Shown here: piece after piece, positions 1 to 11,768 of the stretch
Position numbering within the stretch: position 1 is the stretch's first letter
Layout: the number at the start of each line of letters is the position of its first letter
Assembly (NCBI GenBank): GCA_037178625.1
Contig: CM074146.1
Coordinates: 868,001 to 932,000 of the forward strand
From: Skeletonema tropicum
Lineage: Eukaryota; Bacillariophyta; Thalassiosirophyceae; Thalassiosirales; Thalassiosiraceae
Reading direction: 5' to 3'
DNA length: 64,000 nucleotides
Made by a program: the position numbers and the translations under genes
Notes under the pieces: generated by a model
Seen by the model: only the letters and a program-made list of their open reading frames with translations
Database searches by the model: none
Told to the model about the DNA's origin: nothing

Positions 1-3000
1 TCAGTGGAGAGATGGATGCACTTGTCACTCCATCAATAGTGCACTCCGACTTTAGCAACAACAACTTCACATCTATGCGTCGATTTGAAAAGTTCAAGAG
101 ATCCTACCAAACTCTAAGCTACTGCGACGTGAACAACAACGCCATTCAAATCAATGCAACTGACAGTCTAGACAATATTCCACCCAACATTGAGCAATTC
201 TCTGCACAAAACAATCAAATCTACGGCAGTCTCCCACAATCAATTAATGAACTCCCACAGTTACGACAATTTGACATGTCATCCAACGCTCTTTCTGGAA
301 GTCTTTCAAAGTCATTGAATAATCTTCCGCAGTTACGTTACTTCAACATGTCATCCAACTCTCTCTCTGGAAGTCTTCCAGAGTCATTGAATAATCTTCC
401 ACAGCTACGCCAATTCGACATATCATCAAACACTTTCTCCGGGCAGCTGCCTGATTTCGCAGAATCGATTTTGACCCTCCAGGAGCTTGACATGTCCAAT
501 CAAACGAAAAATAATAATATAACAGAAATTTTAAAGTACGTCTGATTAGCCCTCTAGGGGCGAAATTATGACTAACCAACATGTGTGCTGTGTCGGTAGC
601 ATTGATAGTGCTCTATACTGCCTCCACAACTGTTTCTCAGATCGCACTCCAAGCCAGAAGACCTAAATAGTCTCCTGGCCAGGATTCGTTCAACCATACG
701 GTTGTTTACGTCGTCGATTTCTCGAGTTCATTGAGGACTGCGTCTATTGTCGGCTGTCCCTCCTCACGATACAATACTACTCTATTTGCGTGTTCCTCGG
801 CTTCATCAGCCACACGTTGCCGCTGAGGTGGCGGTAATGGTGGGCCAAATTTATGTCCAATCAAACGATTGGCTTCATGGGGTCAATTCCAGAAGATCTA
901 GCAAGATTCCAATCTCTCCGGGTATTGAAGCTAGCCGGTAACAAGCTCAAAGGCACTATCCCACCCTCCATCGGAAATATGGCAGTTCTGGAAATATTAG
1001 ATTTGTCTGACAACCTTCTAAGTAGCACAATTCTTCCCGAGCTTGGACTGCTTGAAGGTAAGTATTGGTATCTTGTCAGTCACATCTTGCAGCTTTACGA
1101 TGAATCAGATGCTCTAACACAATTTATTACCTATGCTGTCATTTACCCGCAGGTGTCTTGAAACGCCTTGACCTTTCACATAATAACTTGTCTGGAAGGA
1201 TCCCTTCTCAGATTGGTCAGCTTCAGGGTGCTTCTGTGTTCCTGAAAGGTAATCCCTTCAAATCGTCTGCAAGTGCACCACTCAGTCTTTGCATGCTGAG
1301 CAGTGTCGAAGTTTTTGATCTAGCAAATGACACCACATTGTGTCCAATCGAACGAAATGCCTGTGGAGAGTGGACGGATAGAACCAATTGGTTGGATGAG
1401 TATACTAGCTGCTGTGAGTGGAAGGGAGTTGCGTGTGAAAATGATCGTGTGACAAAGCTGAATCTTAGGAACAATGGCTTGTCGGGGAGAATGAGCGAGA
1501 GCATTGGAAATCTAACTTCAATCGAAGTGTTGGACTTGAGTGACAATGACATTAAGGTGATGGTATTGATGTGTGGTTGTATTATATTATTGACTTTCTA
1601 AACAGTGCCAACTCTCATCAAACATGATTGCTTCTCTTGCACTCAACTTACAGGGATCGATTCCAGCAGAGATTGGCTTTCTTTCGAACCTCACTTATCT
1701 GCGTCTCAGTTACAATTCCTTCACCGGAACGACACCTGAAGGCTTGGGAGAGTTGACAGAGCTCAAATTGCTTCAACTTCATAGCAACCGGATTACTGGA
1801 ATACCGAACACAACACGACTAGACAATAGTGTATACGGAAATTCCTCGTTTGTCTCAGACTGTGGCGTGCCATCTGCCTTTGAAGAGCCCCTTGTGTGCG
1901 AAAATTGTACCATGTGCTGTGAGTACAATTTGATTTCTTCGTTCTCATCATCCGCTCGTCACAATATCTCTCTCACAAACTTTAATCAACTTGACATCTT
2001 GTGCCAGGTAACGCAAATGAGGATTGCTATCCCCAGCAGAAAACACGAGTTGTAAAAATGGGTCTGAATTACGCCACGTTTGCTGCAGTACTTTTTGCTG
2101 CCTTCGTTATATTTTGTAGCTTGGTCGCCCTATTTTTGTATCTCTACCGCAAGTGCAAGAATCGTGGAAACGCTCTGACAATGTCAACCCAAGGAGATAA
2201 CAAGTATGCTTTGAGCAGAATTGGCAAAGAATCCGTATATTCGTACATAATTACAGATATGCGACTGGGTTGGCTAGGAGCTTTTGGCACACTTGCAATA
2301 CAGTTTGGAATTCTCATCTTATTTGTCTTGGTGTCGGAGGCCGACTTGCAAGATGACAAAATCGACATAGAATTCACGTGGAAATGCCCTCGCAACTCAT
2401 ATCTTTGCAGGGACACAGCCGATTTGACTAAGTTTGGCTGGTTAATTTTCTGCATGTTAATGATTGCCTTTCTAGCAAAAGATATGGTAAACGGGTGCAA
2501 GTTGATTTATTACTCATCCAAACGTAGACACTCTCTCGGATCAAGGATTCGATATTTCGTTGGTGGGACGGGCTTGTGTTCAATTACGCTATTCGCCTTA
2601 TATGTAAGTCGCTGCAAGATGCCTATCATATGTGTCTCGTCGTGATGCAATAATTGATAACACGTTTGTTCGCCTTATCCCCCTCGCTCAGGTCAGTACC
2701 GTGTACAACAGCGCAATCGCCACAAGCGATACCGATATTATTGTCAACTCAGTAGTTGTGTTATTTGTGATGGAAATAGACGAGTATATCTTCTCTGCAT
2801 TGGAGCAATCAGCGAGAAATTGACAAAACATGCATCCGATTCGGAATCTAGTGTTGCAGATGAAGAGGCAAGAAATGAAAGTGAAAGCTCACTTACTGAA
2901 ATGAAGGAGGAAATTGCTCGTCAAAAGACTCAGATTGCTTCTCAGCAGGAGGAGCTTGGTATTCTACGCTCTCAACAGGAGGAGCTCATGCTTCAGAGAG

Positions 3001-3398
3001 ATCAGGTGGAACGACAAAACGACGAGATTGCAATGCTCCGCGGGATAGTGCAACAAATGCAAGATTCTCTTGTGCAATCTATCCCCCAAAGTCCTCTCAA
3101 TGAAAGCGTGACTACACAAACAGCCGGATTGGAAGATGATAGTTTGGAGAGGGATGCAGGAAGGGACAGTTCAGTGGATGAAGGGGAAGACTTGAATATA
3201 CTTCCGAGAGATGAGACTGCGTTTGAGATGAGGGAACAAGTCATCGGGAGGAGGAGATTAGAATACCCTGTGATGCTGATGCAGAATGAATTGGAGGAGC
3301 CAAGACCAAGAGGAGAAGTAGCTGCAGATGCAGATACTTCCTCGTCAGATTCTGAAAACGTCGTTGAATGTGAAGGAGAGAAAGATGTGGAGCTGTAA
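1..3398 (+). pseudogene. LRR multi-pass membrane protein gene, interrupted and frameshifted
   Basis: Leucine-rich repeats of the plant-like LxGxIP type run from the window edge to about 1900, followed by Cys-rich pairs (CENCTMCC), about five hydrophobic segments (2050-2800) and a Glu/Gln-rich coiled coil (2870-3080). Exons read as 1-506 plus 868-1057, 1153-1556, 1654-1918, 2008-2603 and 2692-3398; all introns have GT-AG ends and are 88-97 bp, and every junction keeps the frame. Two lesions break it: a 346-bp insertion (507-852) that adds a stop at 543, and a one-base frameshift near 2800, where the fifth hydrophobic segment and the coiled coil are in different frames. Everything else is well preserved, so the damage is recent, or the frameshift is an assembly error. 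The 5' end lies outside the window. The role is probably surface recognition or adhesion; the ligand is unknown. Confidence 0.8.
507..852 (-). mobile_element. 5'-truncated non-LTR retroposon insertion
   Basis: This 346-bp segment sits between two exact 15-bp copies of the target (492-506 and 853-867, atgtccaatcaaacg). Removing the insert and one copy restores the LRR reading frame exactly. Read on the minus strand, it begins inside an open frame of 48 codons (852-709) ending in TAA at 708-706, then about 200 bp of untranslated sequence, then an AT-rich tail (ttattattttt) against the target duplication. The long duplication, internal start and AT-rich 3' tail fit target-primed reverse transcription of a LINE-like element. 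The encoded tail is Glu/Arg-rich and I do not recognise it. Confidence 0.75.
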
Positions 3399-4127
3399 TC
3401 CAGCAGAGATACAATATTAGGATAAAATACATAGTCAACAACTAGAGATGACAAGATTCGTACAGTAGCTGCCAATGTGGCGATGGAATTCATAAGTTCT
3501 TAAGTTGTTGCGAATGCCAAGAGGGACTCAAGAGAAGGGATTCAAGTGATTTTTTCTCACTACTTGTTGTCTCGAGATCAAGTTATTGAGTCCCGTCCCT
3601 TCACTATTTGGAATCACCATTCTGCAGTTTTGCCATTGTTCTTTCTTGCTTCTTGTTAGTTGCTAGCTGTTATTTTTTCTTTCCTCCCCTCGCACAAAAG
3701 AGATGCACATGTGCTAGGTACACTACTCTCTCTCTACAGAGAGAGAGATCATCTCGTCTCACTCTGCCCTCAAAATACATACGAAAACAACGAAGAAAAT
3801 TACACCAACAACACAACCAACTCTGGTTCGAGTGATACTACAGAAACGAAACAACGATGGAAGCGTCAATATACTACAAGATAACAAAATATGAATGTTA
3901 AGTAAATTACTGTCTCCCCCAAGAAATAAATGCAATAAATGTCTTCCGTTCTAACATCTCAATCAAACCCCGATATCATAAAAACGTAAACATTGCTCAT
4001 CATCGTGTGAATACCATACAAGATTGCCCGTGTGAATTATGATGAAAACATGGCCCACTCTCTTTCTCTCTATACCCCAATTATATAAAACTGAGCCAAG
4101 TCGTCCCCATTTTCGTATCTGCCAAAG
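3399..4127. other. Intergenic region between convergent LRR and HSF genes
   Basis: No coding region is supported here. The stretch holds the 3' flanks of two convergent genes and a short CT-rich / GAGAGA palindromic patch near 3726-3750. Small open frames at 3608-3884 have no recognisable product. Confidence 0.6.
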
Positions 4128-6358
4128 TTAGATTTCAACTCTATCTTTCTCCTCTGATTTTCCCTTTTTCTTTTGCTCTTCCTGCGGCTGTTGTTGCTGT
4201 GGTTGTGGCTGCTGCTGCGGACGTGACGGATGTTGAGGCATCAACATCTCCATAGGTATCTGCATCCTCAACTCCTGCGGTAACTGTTCCTGCAACTCCA
4301 TCACTTGTCGAATCAACCGTTCATTATCACGTTGTAACGCTGTTATCGCCGCTGCTGCAGCCGCACTACTTCCTTCCTCAGCATTGTTCGTAGTATTGGG
4401 ATTATTCGGTGGAATCATTTGACTTTGTAGTTGGAGGAGTTGACGCATGAGAGTGTCATTTTCTCTTTGGAGTTGGAGGAGTGTTTCATTGTCGCTGAGT
4501 GGGTGTACCCCTGTTGTTGATGACATGGATGCTGCACCTGCTGCTGCGGCAGAAGCGGATGGTGAGGTACCAGCAGCTGGACCAACGCTACCCATACCTC
4601 CCGCAGCAGCAGTGGCAGAAGCAGCAGCAGGATTGACAGAAGGGTAGCCAAATGGAGCAGACATCATTCCCATCCCGGGCATCATTCCTGACATAGGATG
4701 ACCCATCATATGATGTTGTTGTTGTTGCTGTTGCTGTTGTTGATATTGCATCCGACTATTCATCCCACTCATCATTCCCCCTCCCATTCCAGCAGCAGCA
4801 GCAGCTGATCCCATCATACCATATCCCTCCATCATACCCATCGGTCCACCCATACCCGTCGCACCAGCACCACCCCCACGATGACTCACCACACCCGCCT
4901 GAGGCAACCACACATTCTCCGGCAATGGACTCTTCTCACTCATTTCATAAAAATTCGGACTACTCTCATTCTTATCCATGGGTGTCTTTCGATGTGTTGT
5001 TGGCAACCGTTTCATTTTGACATGGAGGTTGTGTTTCCCCCGAAGAAAGAGTTCATGATAGTAGGTGTCTCGGTCTGGTCCGGAGGTGACTACTCTTCGA
5101 AATCCCCTGTTGTTGATGAGAGAGAATATTGGTGAATTGAGATGTGGCATTGGAGTGAGTGTGAGATGTGTTAACGTAAAACAAATTTAACCATGTCATT
5201 GCAATACAGGTTCGCCGAATATGTGCAAGAGAGCCAATCATGTAAAATGTGACCACAACGAAATCAATTGCCTGACACACATAAGTATAACACTTCCACC
5301 ACCACCACAAAACATTCCTCTTCCACATACAATCACCCCCAAAGAACAACAAAACCGGGTATGGTTGATGTGAACAGTATCTTCCCGTTCTATAAGTAGT
5401 TGTCCATGAAGGATGACGAGTGGCGTTATTTCTATATCGATGGGTGGTACAATCAGTCTCATTGGACCATCTTATGCCAATATCGATCCGGTCAAAAACC
5501 GTGTTAGTTTCCCACCCAGCTCGACCCTATTATGGCATTCGACAGTCAGAATTTCACAGAGCCGACGTACGTCCAGATAATCAAATTTGACAAAAAATTG
5601 ACCACACCATTCGAAAGCTCTCTCTTCCAGCCCTATATATCATTTATATATATATATATAGTACCACTGCCACCAATCCGTCAAAATTTCCCAAACACAC
5701 AAATATCTCTCGGCCCCCAAAAACGAAAACAACAACTTACCACGCATTGACAATCCGAATAAAACTAGCATGATTCGTATGTCCAAAATACTTGGGGAGG
5801 GCATACCGTGAGAATACATCACGATTGAGTATCTTCCATGATCGTCCGTGGGGCATCCATGTGATGCAGGTGACTAGATCTAACGAAGTGTGAGGGGCGG
5901 ATGTGTAAATGGTGTTGGTGGGATTGAAATATATATAAATATTATTGACATTGCACACTATATATATACTCACCAGGATCACTCAACATGGCATTCAACT
6001 TGGCCGGTAATTTCTGATTCGTCAATCCCCGAACCCCCACATCCCCACCACCTGTAGTCGTTGTCGTCGTCCCCGCCGCCGTGGTCGAATCATACGCTCC
6101 TGCATCCCCACCATAATCGGTATCATCCTGTGCAAAATCTCTATACACATATGGTCGTAAACTAGCCGCAGCATCACTTATTGCAGCGTCATTACTGCTG
6201 GATGCAACTGCCGCCACCTGCTGTTGTTGCTGCATGGAGTGTGCCTCTTGATTTGAACTACCACCACCACCCTCCGCCTGTGCCTGCGGTGGGGGCGGCG
6301 GTGAAGAGGAGGACATGTTACCCTTCTTCGGAGGCTCCATGCTACCGCTACCACTCAT
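4128..6358 (-). CDS. Heat shock factor (HSF-type DNA-binding) A, three exons
   Basis: Exons 6358-5974, 5879-5741 and 5106-4128 join to 1503 nt (500 codons plus stop). Introns are 94 and 634 bp with GT-AG ends. The HSF winged-helix domain spans both splice junctions: KLPAKLNAMLSDP / WMPHGRSWKILNRDVF / YFGHTNHASFIRIVNAWG / FRRV, with the conserved GRSW, FGHTN and SFIR positions of the recognition helix. Downstream come an FYEMSEKSPLPENVW block shared with the neighbouring HSF, a Met/Gly/Ala-rich low-complexity region, a poly-Gln tract, and two heptad segments (LLQLQRENDTLMRQLLQLQ and a second near the C-terminus) that probably mediate oligomerisation. It ends in a Gln/Lys/Glu-rich tail. It should act in the nucleus as a transcription factor; HSFs are strongly expanded in diatoms. 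The start was chosen as the first ATG in the open N-terminal Ser/Pro/Gln-rich frame. Divergent from the HSF at 8032. Confidence 0.88.
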
Positions 6359-8031
6359 GTGGTAAAAATATTCTCGCGGTTGAGAGTGATTGAGTCAAAG
6401 TAACTCGGTTACTCGTCTCTTGTAATTACGAGAAGTTTGGAACCGCACACAACGTCTGTTAGATATACGGGATCAGCAGGAATCATGAGGGGTCTTGTAA
6501 GCGGCAGCGATAAAGTAAACAGGGAATGAAATTGAGATGTGTGTGGAGACTCCGAGGAGACATATTCTCATGCATCTCTGCTATGTATACGTGAAAGTCA
6601 TGGTAATGGCTACTTACCCGTCGCTAACTTTCCTATTGGAATTCGTGACACTCTCAAAGGGCGGGCTACTTGAGCGAGAGGGTCTGAGTGGAAGAGGTCA
6701 ATCACGATGACCCCACCACTTTCCGGAGACTCTATATCTGTCTGCGTGGGTTGGTTGGAACACACACTGCGAGTAATGGAACAAGAAATGAAGTTGTGTT
6801 TGTGTATCTTGTGTGCCAATGCAATCAAGTTGGAGTGTGGATTGCAACGCGATGGCAACGGTGGTGTGTGGGATCAAACGGATCATGGAATTTTTGAAAA
6901 ATAGCCTTGGCGGCTTCGTGAAATTTTGTGTGGGTGGTTGGTGTATGGAAGATGGATAGTTTGGAGTGGATATTGAATAGTTGAAGGATAAGATTGTGTA
7001 AATGTTTCTCACATTTCATAGAACTTCGACCACGTGGTGTTGTGTGTGGGTAGTTCAAAGGTCATTTGCAGCATGTAGATGGGTAAATGGAAGGTCCTTT
7101 TGGATAATGCGACAGTTCATTCGTACCTTCTTTCGGCGATATGTTCTCAGCAACTGGAATGGCCCTCGTTTTCCTGTAAAATGGCCCTTGGTTTCTTTCA
7201 ATGGCCCTTTAGATGGTCCAGCGAAAGAAGAAAGAACCGTTTAGGTTGCGAACCACATTTACCAAAGTGCGAACCGGTCATTGTGTGATTGGCCCTCAAA
7301 GACAATCCTCCTAATCGTGAGAAGATGTTCCTACTAAACCGTTTACTGGATTGATTTTGAAGTGAATATATAGCTGTCTGCCTGCACTTGATCATTTCCT
7401 ACTTTCCCAACTCAACTACAATTAAATCAACAAACAGACCAAACTCCCCAATTGAGTCCTGCTTCCGTATTCCATCCCGCTCGGGTCAATCGGGCGAACC
7501 CGGCGAACCGTCGCCTTCTCCCGAGTAATCGAATCCCATCCAACGCTCAGTGTAACAGCGAGCATCTTGACCACGTCTTCCACTTCACATGAGCCACACA
7601 AAAACGGACATCACACTCAACACCGCAACACTCAATTACTTCAACTATAATAAGTGATTATAGTTTAGGATGGTATTCAGTACTTTCATCCCACCTTCTT
7701 CAGATTATTTGACATTCTTGCTTTAGCACATATTATTATTGTTAGAGAGAGAGTCAACGCTATACGAAGAATTTTGTTATCGTGTTGAATAATATGAGTT
7801 ACGATAGTTATCCTATTGTCACCCTTCCCGTCCGTAATAGCCACCACGTCAACTTCAAGTTCCTCGCCGGAGCCATCAACAAGGAAAACACAACAACGTC
7901 TCACCAAAAGAAGAATAACGGTCCCCGCAAGTCCTCATCATTTGGACGAACTAGCGGCCACTGCTTCCATCTTTTTGCTTCGTAATTCGAATACTACTTC
8001 AACACATCAGGCCAATAACCGTCCTTCCATC
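6359..8031. promoter_or_regulatory. Divergent intergenic region between two HSF genes
   Basis: About 1.67 kb separate the start codons of the two head-to-head HSF genes, so both promoters should lie here. I see no convincing TATA box or perfect tandem nGAAn heat shock element by eye. Short overlapping frames at 6610-7058 on both strands look non-coding. From 7816 the frame of HSF B stays open without an ATG, so the start of HSF B could be spliced from further upstream. Confidence 0.45.
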
Positions 8032-10302
8032 ATGCACAAGGTTCAACTCGCCGAGAAGGACGACGGCAGTACAGAGAATGTCCAAATGCCCGACTCTTCC
8101 TCGTCGACGGTTCACGTGCCATCAAATTCCACCACCACCACCACGCCGCCGGTTGTCCAACTAGCAGTCATCGACACCTCCACCACCACCCAACGAGGAG
8201 GACGAACCAACACACTCACGTCACCAACAACAACAACAACAACAGAAGGAGGAGGCTATCACGATTACGCCCAAGAAGAAGATCCCACCGAAAGACTCAA
8301 TCGAGATTATGCCGGACACTCCAGTTTGATTGCCCATGAAGATGAGACTACGAGGAGTCTGGCCAATCAGAAATTACCGGCCAAGTTGGCGGCTATGCTC
8401 AGTGATCCTGGTGAGTGCAATATATATGTATGTGTGTGTATGATTGATTGATTTGCGTGCGGTGGGTGGTTGATACATCATGTCATGAGGAACTCACATC
8501 ATGTGCTATCTGAGAGAGTGCATGTCGGTTCATCTCGCTCTCTACCTCATCATGCACATTTCTCTCTTTCATGTAACTCACCTTCACCACACCTCTCTCT
8601 CTCACACAACCGCCACAGATCTAATCAGCTGCATCACATGGCTACCACACGGCCGTTCTTGGAAAATCCTCAACCGTGACCTCTTCTCCTCCTACGCCCT
8701 CCCCCGTTACTTCGGCCATACCAACCACTCCTCCTTTGTACGTGTAGTCAATNNNNNNNNNNNNNNNNNNNNNNNNNNNNNNNNNNNNNNNNNNNNNNNN
8801 NNNNNNNNNNNNNNNNNNNNNNNNNNNNNNNNNNNNNNNNNNNNNNNNNNNNNNNNNNNNNNNNNNNNNNNNNNNNNNNNNNNNNNNNNNNNNNNNNNNN
8901 NNNNNNNNNNNNNNNNNNNNNNNNNNNNNNNNNNNNNNNNNNNNNNNNNNNNNNNNNNNNNNNNNNNNNNNNNNNNNNNNNNNNNNNNNNNNNNNNNNNN
9001 NNNNNNNNNNNNNNNNNNNNNNNNNNNNNNNNNNNNNNNNNNNNNNNNNNNNNNNNNNNNNNNNNNNNNNNNNNNNNNNNNNNNNNNNNNNNNNNNNNNN
9101 NNNNNNNNNNNNNNNNNNNNNNNNNNNNNNNNNNNNNNNNNNNNNNNNNNNNNNNNNNNNNNNNNNNNNNNNNNNNNNNNNNNNNNNNNNNNNNNNNNNN
9201 NNNNNNNNNNNNNNNNNNNNNNNNNNNNNNNNNNNNNNNNNNNNNNNNNNNNGCATGGGGATTTCGTCGTATAGTAAGTGGTCCGGATAGGGATTCGTAT
9301 TATCATGAATTGTTCCTGAGGGGGAAGGCTGGATTGTATTCAAGGATGAAGAGGTTGCCGAATAATAGTGGTGGAACGTCGAAACAACAACGAGCAAATA
9401 GGCAGCAGTCGTCATCATCATCATCACCACAGCTTCTCAAGGAGGGTGTTGCATCACCGTCAGATCAGCAGCAACAGCAAAAGCCATTGGACTTTTATGA
9501 ACTATCCAAACAAAGTCCATTGCCAGAGAATACGTGGCAGTATCGACCACAGGCCATGAATAATGGGGGTGTGGGTAGTCGATCCAGTTTGGGTGTCGCG
9601 TTTGGTGGTGTCGCTGGTGGCATGTCTGTGCCTGGTGGTGGAATGCCGATGCAGATGAGTGGAATGATGGGTGGTGGTGGCATGCTACCTCCTCCTCCTC
9701 CTGCTGCTGGAATGGCAGGTATGCATTATCCTTCTCAATTTTCAACAGGTGCTGTAGGATATCCTACCATGGCTGCTGCTGCTCCCATGCCCATGATGTC
9801 TACTGCTGCTCCTACGCCCATGCCAATGATGGCTAGTAGTGGATGGAATGTTCCTACGCAAGTACAAGTAGGAGGAGTAGGAGCAAGTACAGCAGGTATG
9901 ATGGGGATGCATCGTCATCATCAACCCTCCATGTCCATGTCCTTTGATGGATCATCTGCAGCTGCAGGTGCTGGAAGAGGTGGACCTCCCGAGAACAGCA
10001 GCATTGGCAGTAGTACCAATCGACCACAGCTATTGGCTGCTGCAGCTGCATTGCAGCGACCCAATGAGAGTTCATCAAGGGCTACTACTGCCGCTGCTCC
10101 AGCTATTAGCAGCAATAGTGAGATTCAGAGTTTGATGAATCAGAATCAGTTGTTGCAAGCTCTATTGAGGAAGACTCAGGCTGCTGTGGCTGCGGCGGGT
10201 GTTGCTCCTGGTCCTGGTAGTGCTGCTGGTGGTAGTAGTGCTTACCCGTATGCTGCACCACCTCAAGATGGACATGGAGGAAATGATGAAATGAAACACT
10301 AA
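8032..10302 (+). CDS. Heat shock factor (HSF-type DNA-binding) B, contains assembly gap
   Basis: Exons 8032-8410, 8619-8752 and 9253-10302 give 1563 nt (520 codons plus stop) if the 500-N run is treated as empty. Intron 1 (8411-8618, GT-AG) is at the same site and phase as in the divergent HSF. The DNA-binding domain reads KLPAKLAAMLSDP, then LISCITWLPHGRSWKILNRD, then YFGHTNHSSFVRVVN before the gap, and AWGFRRIVSGPDRDSYYHEL after it. The gap flanks join in frame. The shared FYELSKQSPLPENTW block follows, then Met/Gly/Pro/Ala-rich low complexity, a short Gln/Leu heptad segment (IQSLMNQNQLLQALL) and an acidic end. The ATG at 8032 is the first in frame, but the frame is open back to 7816. Nuclear transcription factor by family. 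Confidence 0.82.
8753..9252. other. Assembly gap of 500 Ns
   Basis: Exactly 500 Ns, the size of a conventional placeholder. It lies inside the HSF DNA-binding domain. The last base before (8752) and first after (9253) are consecutive codons of the domain, so the true missing length may be close to zero. Confidence 0.97.
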
Positions 10303-10793
10303 AGGCTGTATGATTGGTTGATCGATGAAGCTGGATGAAGCCTTTTGAGAAGATACAGTTGATGCATATGTTATTTCGTTGTTTGTTGCAGCATGATCAT
10401 TGGCCTTATTTGAGTAGATTATAACAGCAAGCGAACAGTTTTCACATATTCTTTGATATCAATGTCCACGCAGACCTCCTCGAATTATTGTCGATGAATT
10501 CTCATGGCCTTGACATGTTGTCCGTCTCGACACCCAAGTCGTTGTTACAACGATTCCAGAAGTCTAAGTCTGATTGTGGCGATACGGTCTACTTATGATC
10601 AAGCATAGCCTCAACTCTCGAAATGTTGAGACTGATAAGTAGCACGAAGACTTTATGTTATCCGAACTCTAGAGTAATATTACATTTTTATCGTGTTCCA
10701 CTGTGTATCCAGATAATAATGATAGAAGCCGATAGAAGCCCGACTGAGCTTGTCTGGGAAGAGGAGAAGGAGAGTACGAGAATGAGATGAAGA
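10303..10793. other. Spacer copied along the MYND array
   Basis: This is the 3' flank of HSF B followed by the 3' flank of the first MYND gene. Recognisable blocks (the ttgtccgtctcgacaccc block and the agtaatattacattttta block) recur between later MYND genes at about 12050-12380, 13880-14120, 15420-15640 and 16930-17060. No gene is seen. Confidence 0.7.
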
Positions 10794-11666
10794 CTACTTA
10801 TCAGCGTATATATCGCAACAAGTCTTGTGGTTTGTCCAATCAAATACTTGGCATGCACGAGAACAGTACGTTACAAATCGGCATCGACTACAGTACATTG
10901 TTTTGCTGCGTTCCGTCATTCTATTAGGAAGAGTGCACTTTTCGTTGCAGCAGAGGCCCATCTTTGTTATACCCTTCACTTCTTCATATTTCTCATCCAA
11001 GCAAGAGCAGGGAATGCGGTGCCGGAAGAATTTGACGAGTGTGTGCATGTCGGCATGGTATATTTCATTCAATTTCGGCGAACTAATAAATGTTTGGGTC
11101 TTGTGCAAGCTAACTGCGATGTATTGCTCCAAGGACCTGGCAAGAGTAGCATCATCACGGGCATTATCATCATCACCTTTTAGAATGTGTTGCGGTCCCC
11201 TACCCAATAAGCTTGATATCGCCATTTTCATCTTAGTAGAATCATTCCACACCTCGGCAAAGTGTGTCTCGGTGGCAATCATTGCATCTAGAAGGCAGGA
11301 ACCAAGCGGACGGCCGCCGTCTCCTACAGCTTCATTAAATGATTCTGTAGATGCATGCACGAATTGAGAGGGAACGCCTTCATAAAGAGGATAGACACCA
11401 TGCTGGCATGATATTGGCTGAAGTGGAGGCGCCGGCGCATTACTAAGCGCACTTGCATCCAAAGGCAATTGCTCTGCGTGCTCTTCCAGCTCATCATTCA
11501 CCTGACGATTATTCCTCTTTTCTTCTTCCGCTTCCCTAGCCCTGGATCTGCTTTCCTTCAGCGCTTCTTCCAGTTCATCACAATTATTCATCTCTTCCGC
11601 CTCTTCCCTAGCCTTGGCTTTGGCCGCCTTCCGTGCTTTGCCGGCGGCCTTCTTCCTCGATACCAT
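10794..11666 (-). CDS. MYND-finger family protein, left-arm copy 1
   Basis: 290 aa; the ATG at 11666 (MVSRKKAAGKARKAAKAKA) is the shared family start. The basic Lys/Ala N-terminus could be a nuclear signal. An acidic linker (two extra repeats of EEAEEMNN / EEALKESRS compared with the other copies) leads to the family core: AEVWNDSTKMKMAISSLLG, a DDATLARSLEQY helix, and KFFRHRIPCSCLDEKYEEV. The C-terminal zinc finger has ligands C-x4-C-x14-C-x2-C-x5-C-x3-C-x7-H-x3-C. MYND fingers usually bind proline-containing peptides of partner proteins; the partner here is unknown. This is the copy nearest HSF B and ends in the CDIYADK tail shared by copies 1-5. Confidence 0.87.
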   Translation of the reverse strand: MVSRKKAAGKARKAAKAKAREEAEEMNNCDELEEALKESRSRAREAEEEKRNNRQVNDELEEHAEQLPLDASALSNAPAPPLQPISCQHGVYPLYEGVPSQFVHASTESFNEAVGDGGRPLGSCLLDAMIATETHFAEVWNDSTKMKMAISSLLGRGPQHILKGDDDNARDDATLARSLEQYIAVSLHKTQTFISSPKLNEIYHADMHTLVKFFRHRIPCSCLDEKYEEVKGITKMGLCCNEKCTLPNRMTERSKTMYCSRCRFVTYCSRACQVFDWTNHKTCCDIYADK

Positions 11667-11768
11667 TGCCACGACTCACGACCGAAGATATTATTTATGG
11701 TGCATCTCACGAACGAAAAAATAATGATGAAAATGATGGAAAAGTTTTACGTACGTTTCATCATACAG

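Noticed and set aside
9437..9745. His/Ser-rich minus-strand frame
   Set aside because: Antisense shadow of the low-complexity part of HSF B.
10825..11367. Long plus-strand frames opposite MYND genes (also at 12505, 14386, 15709, 17127, 25204, 54237 and others)
   Set aside because: They recur in every copy because they are antisense shadows of the conserved MYND coding region.
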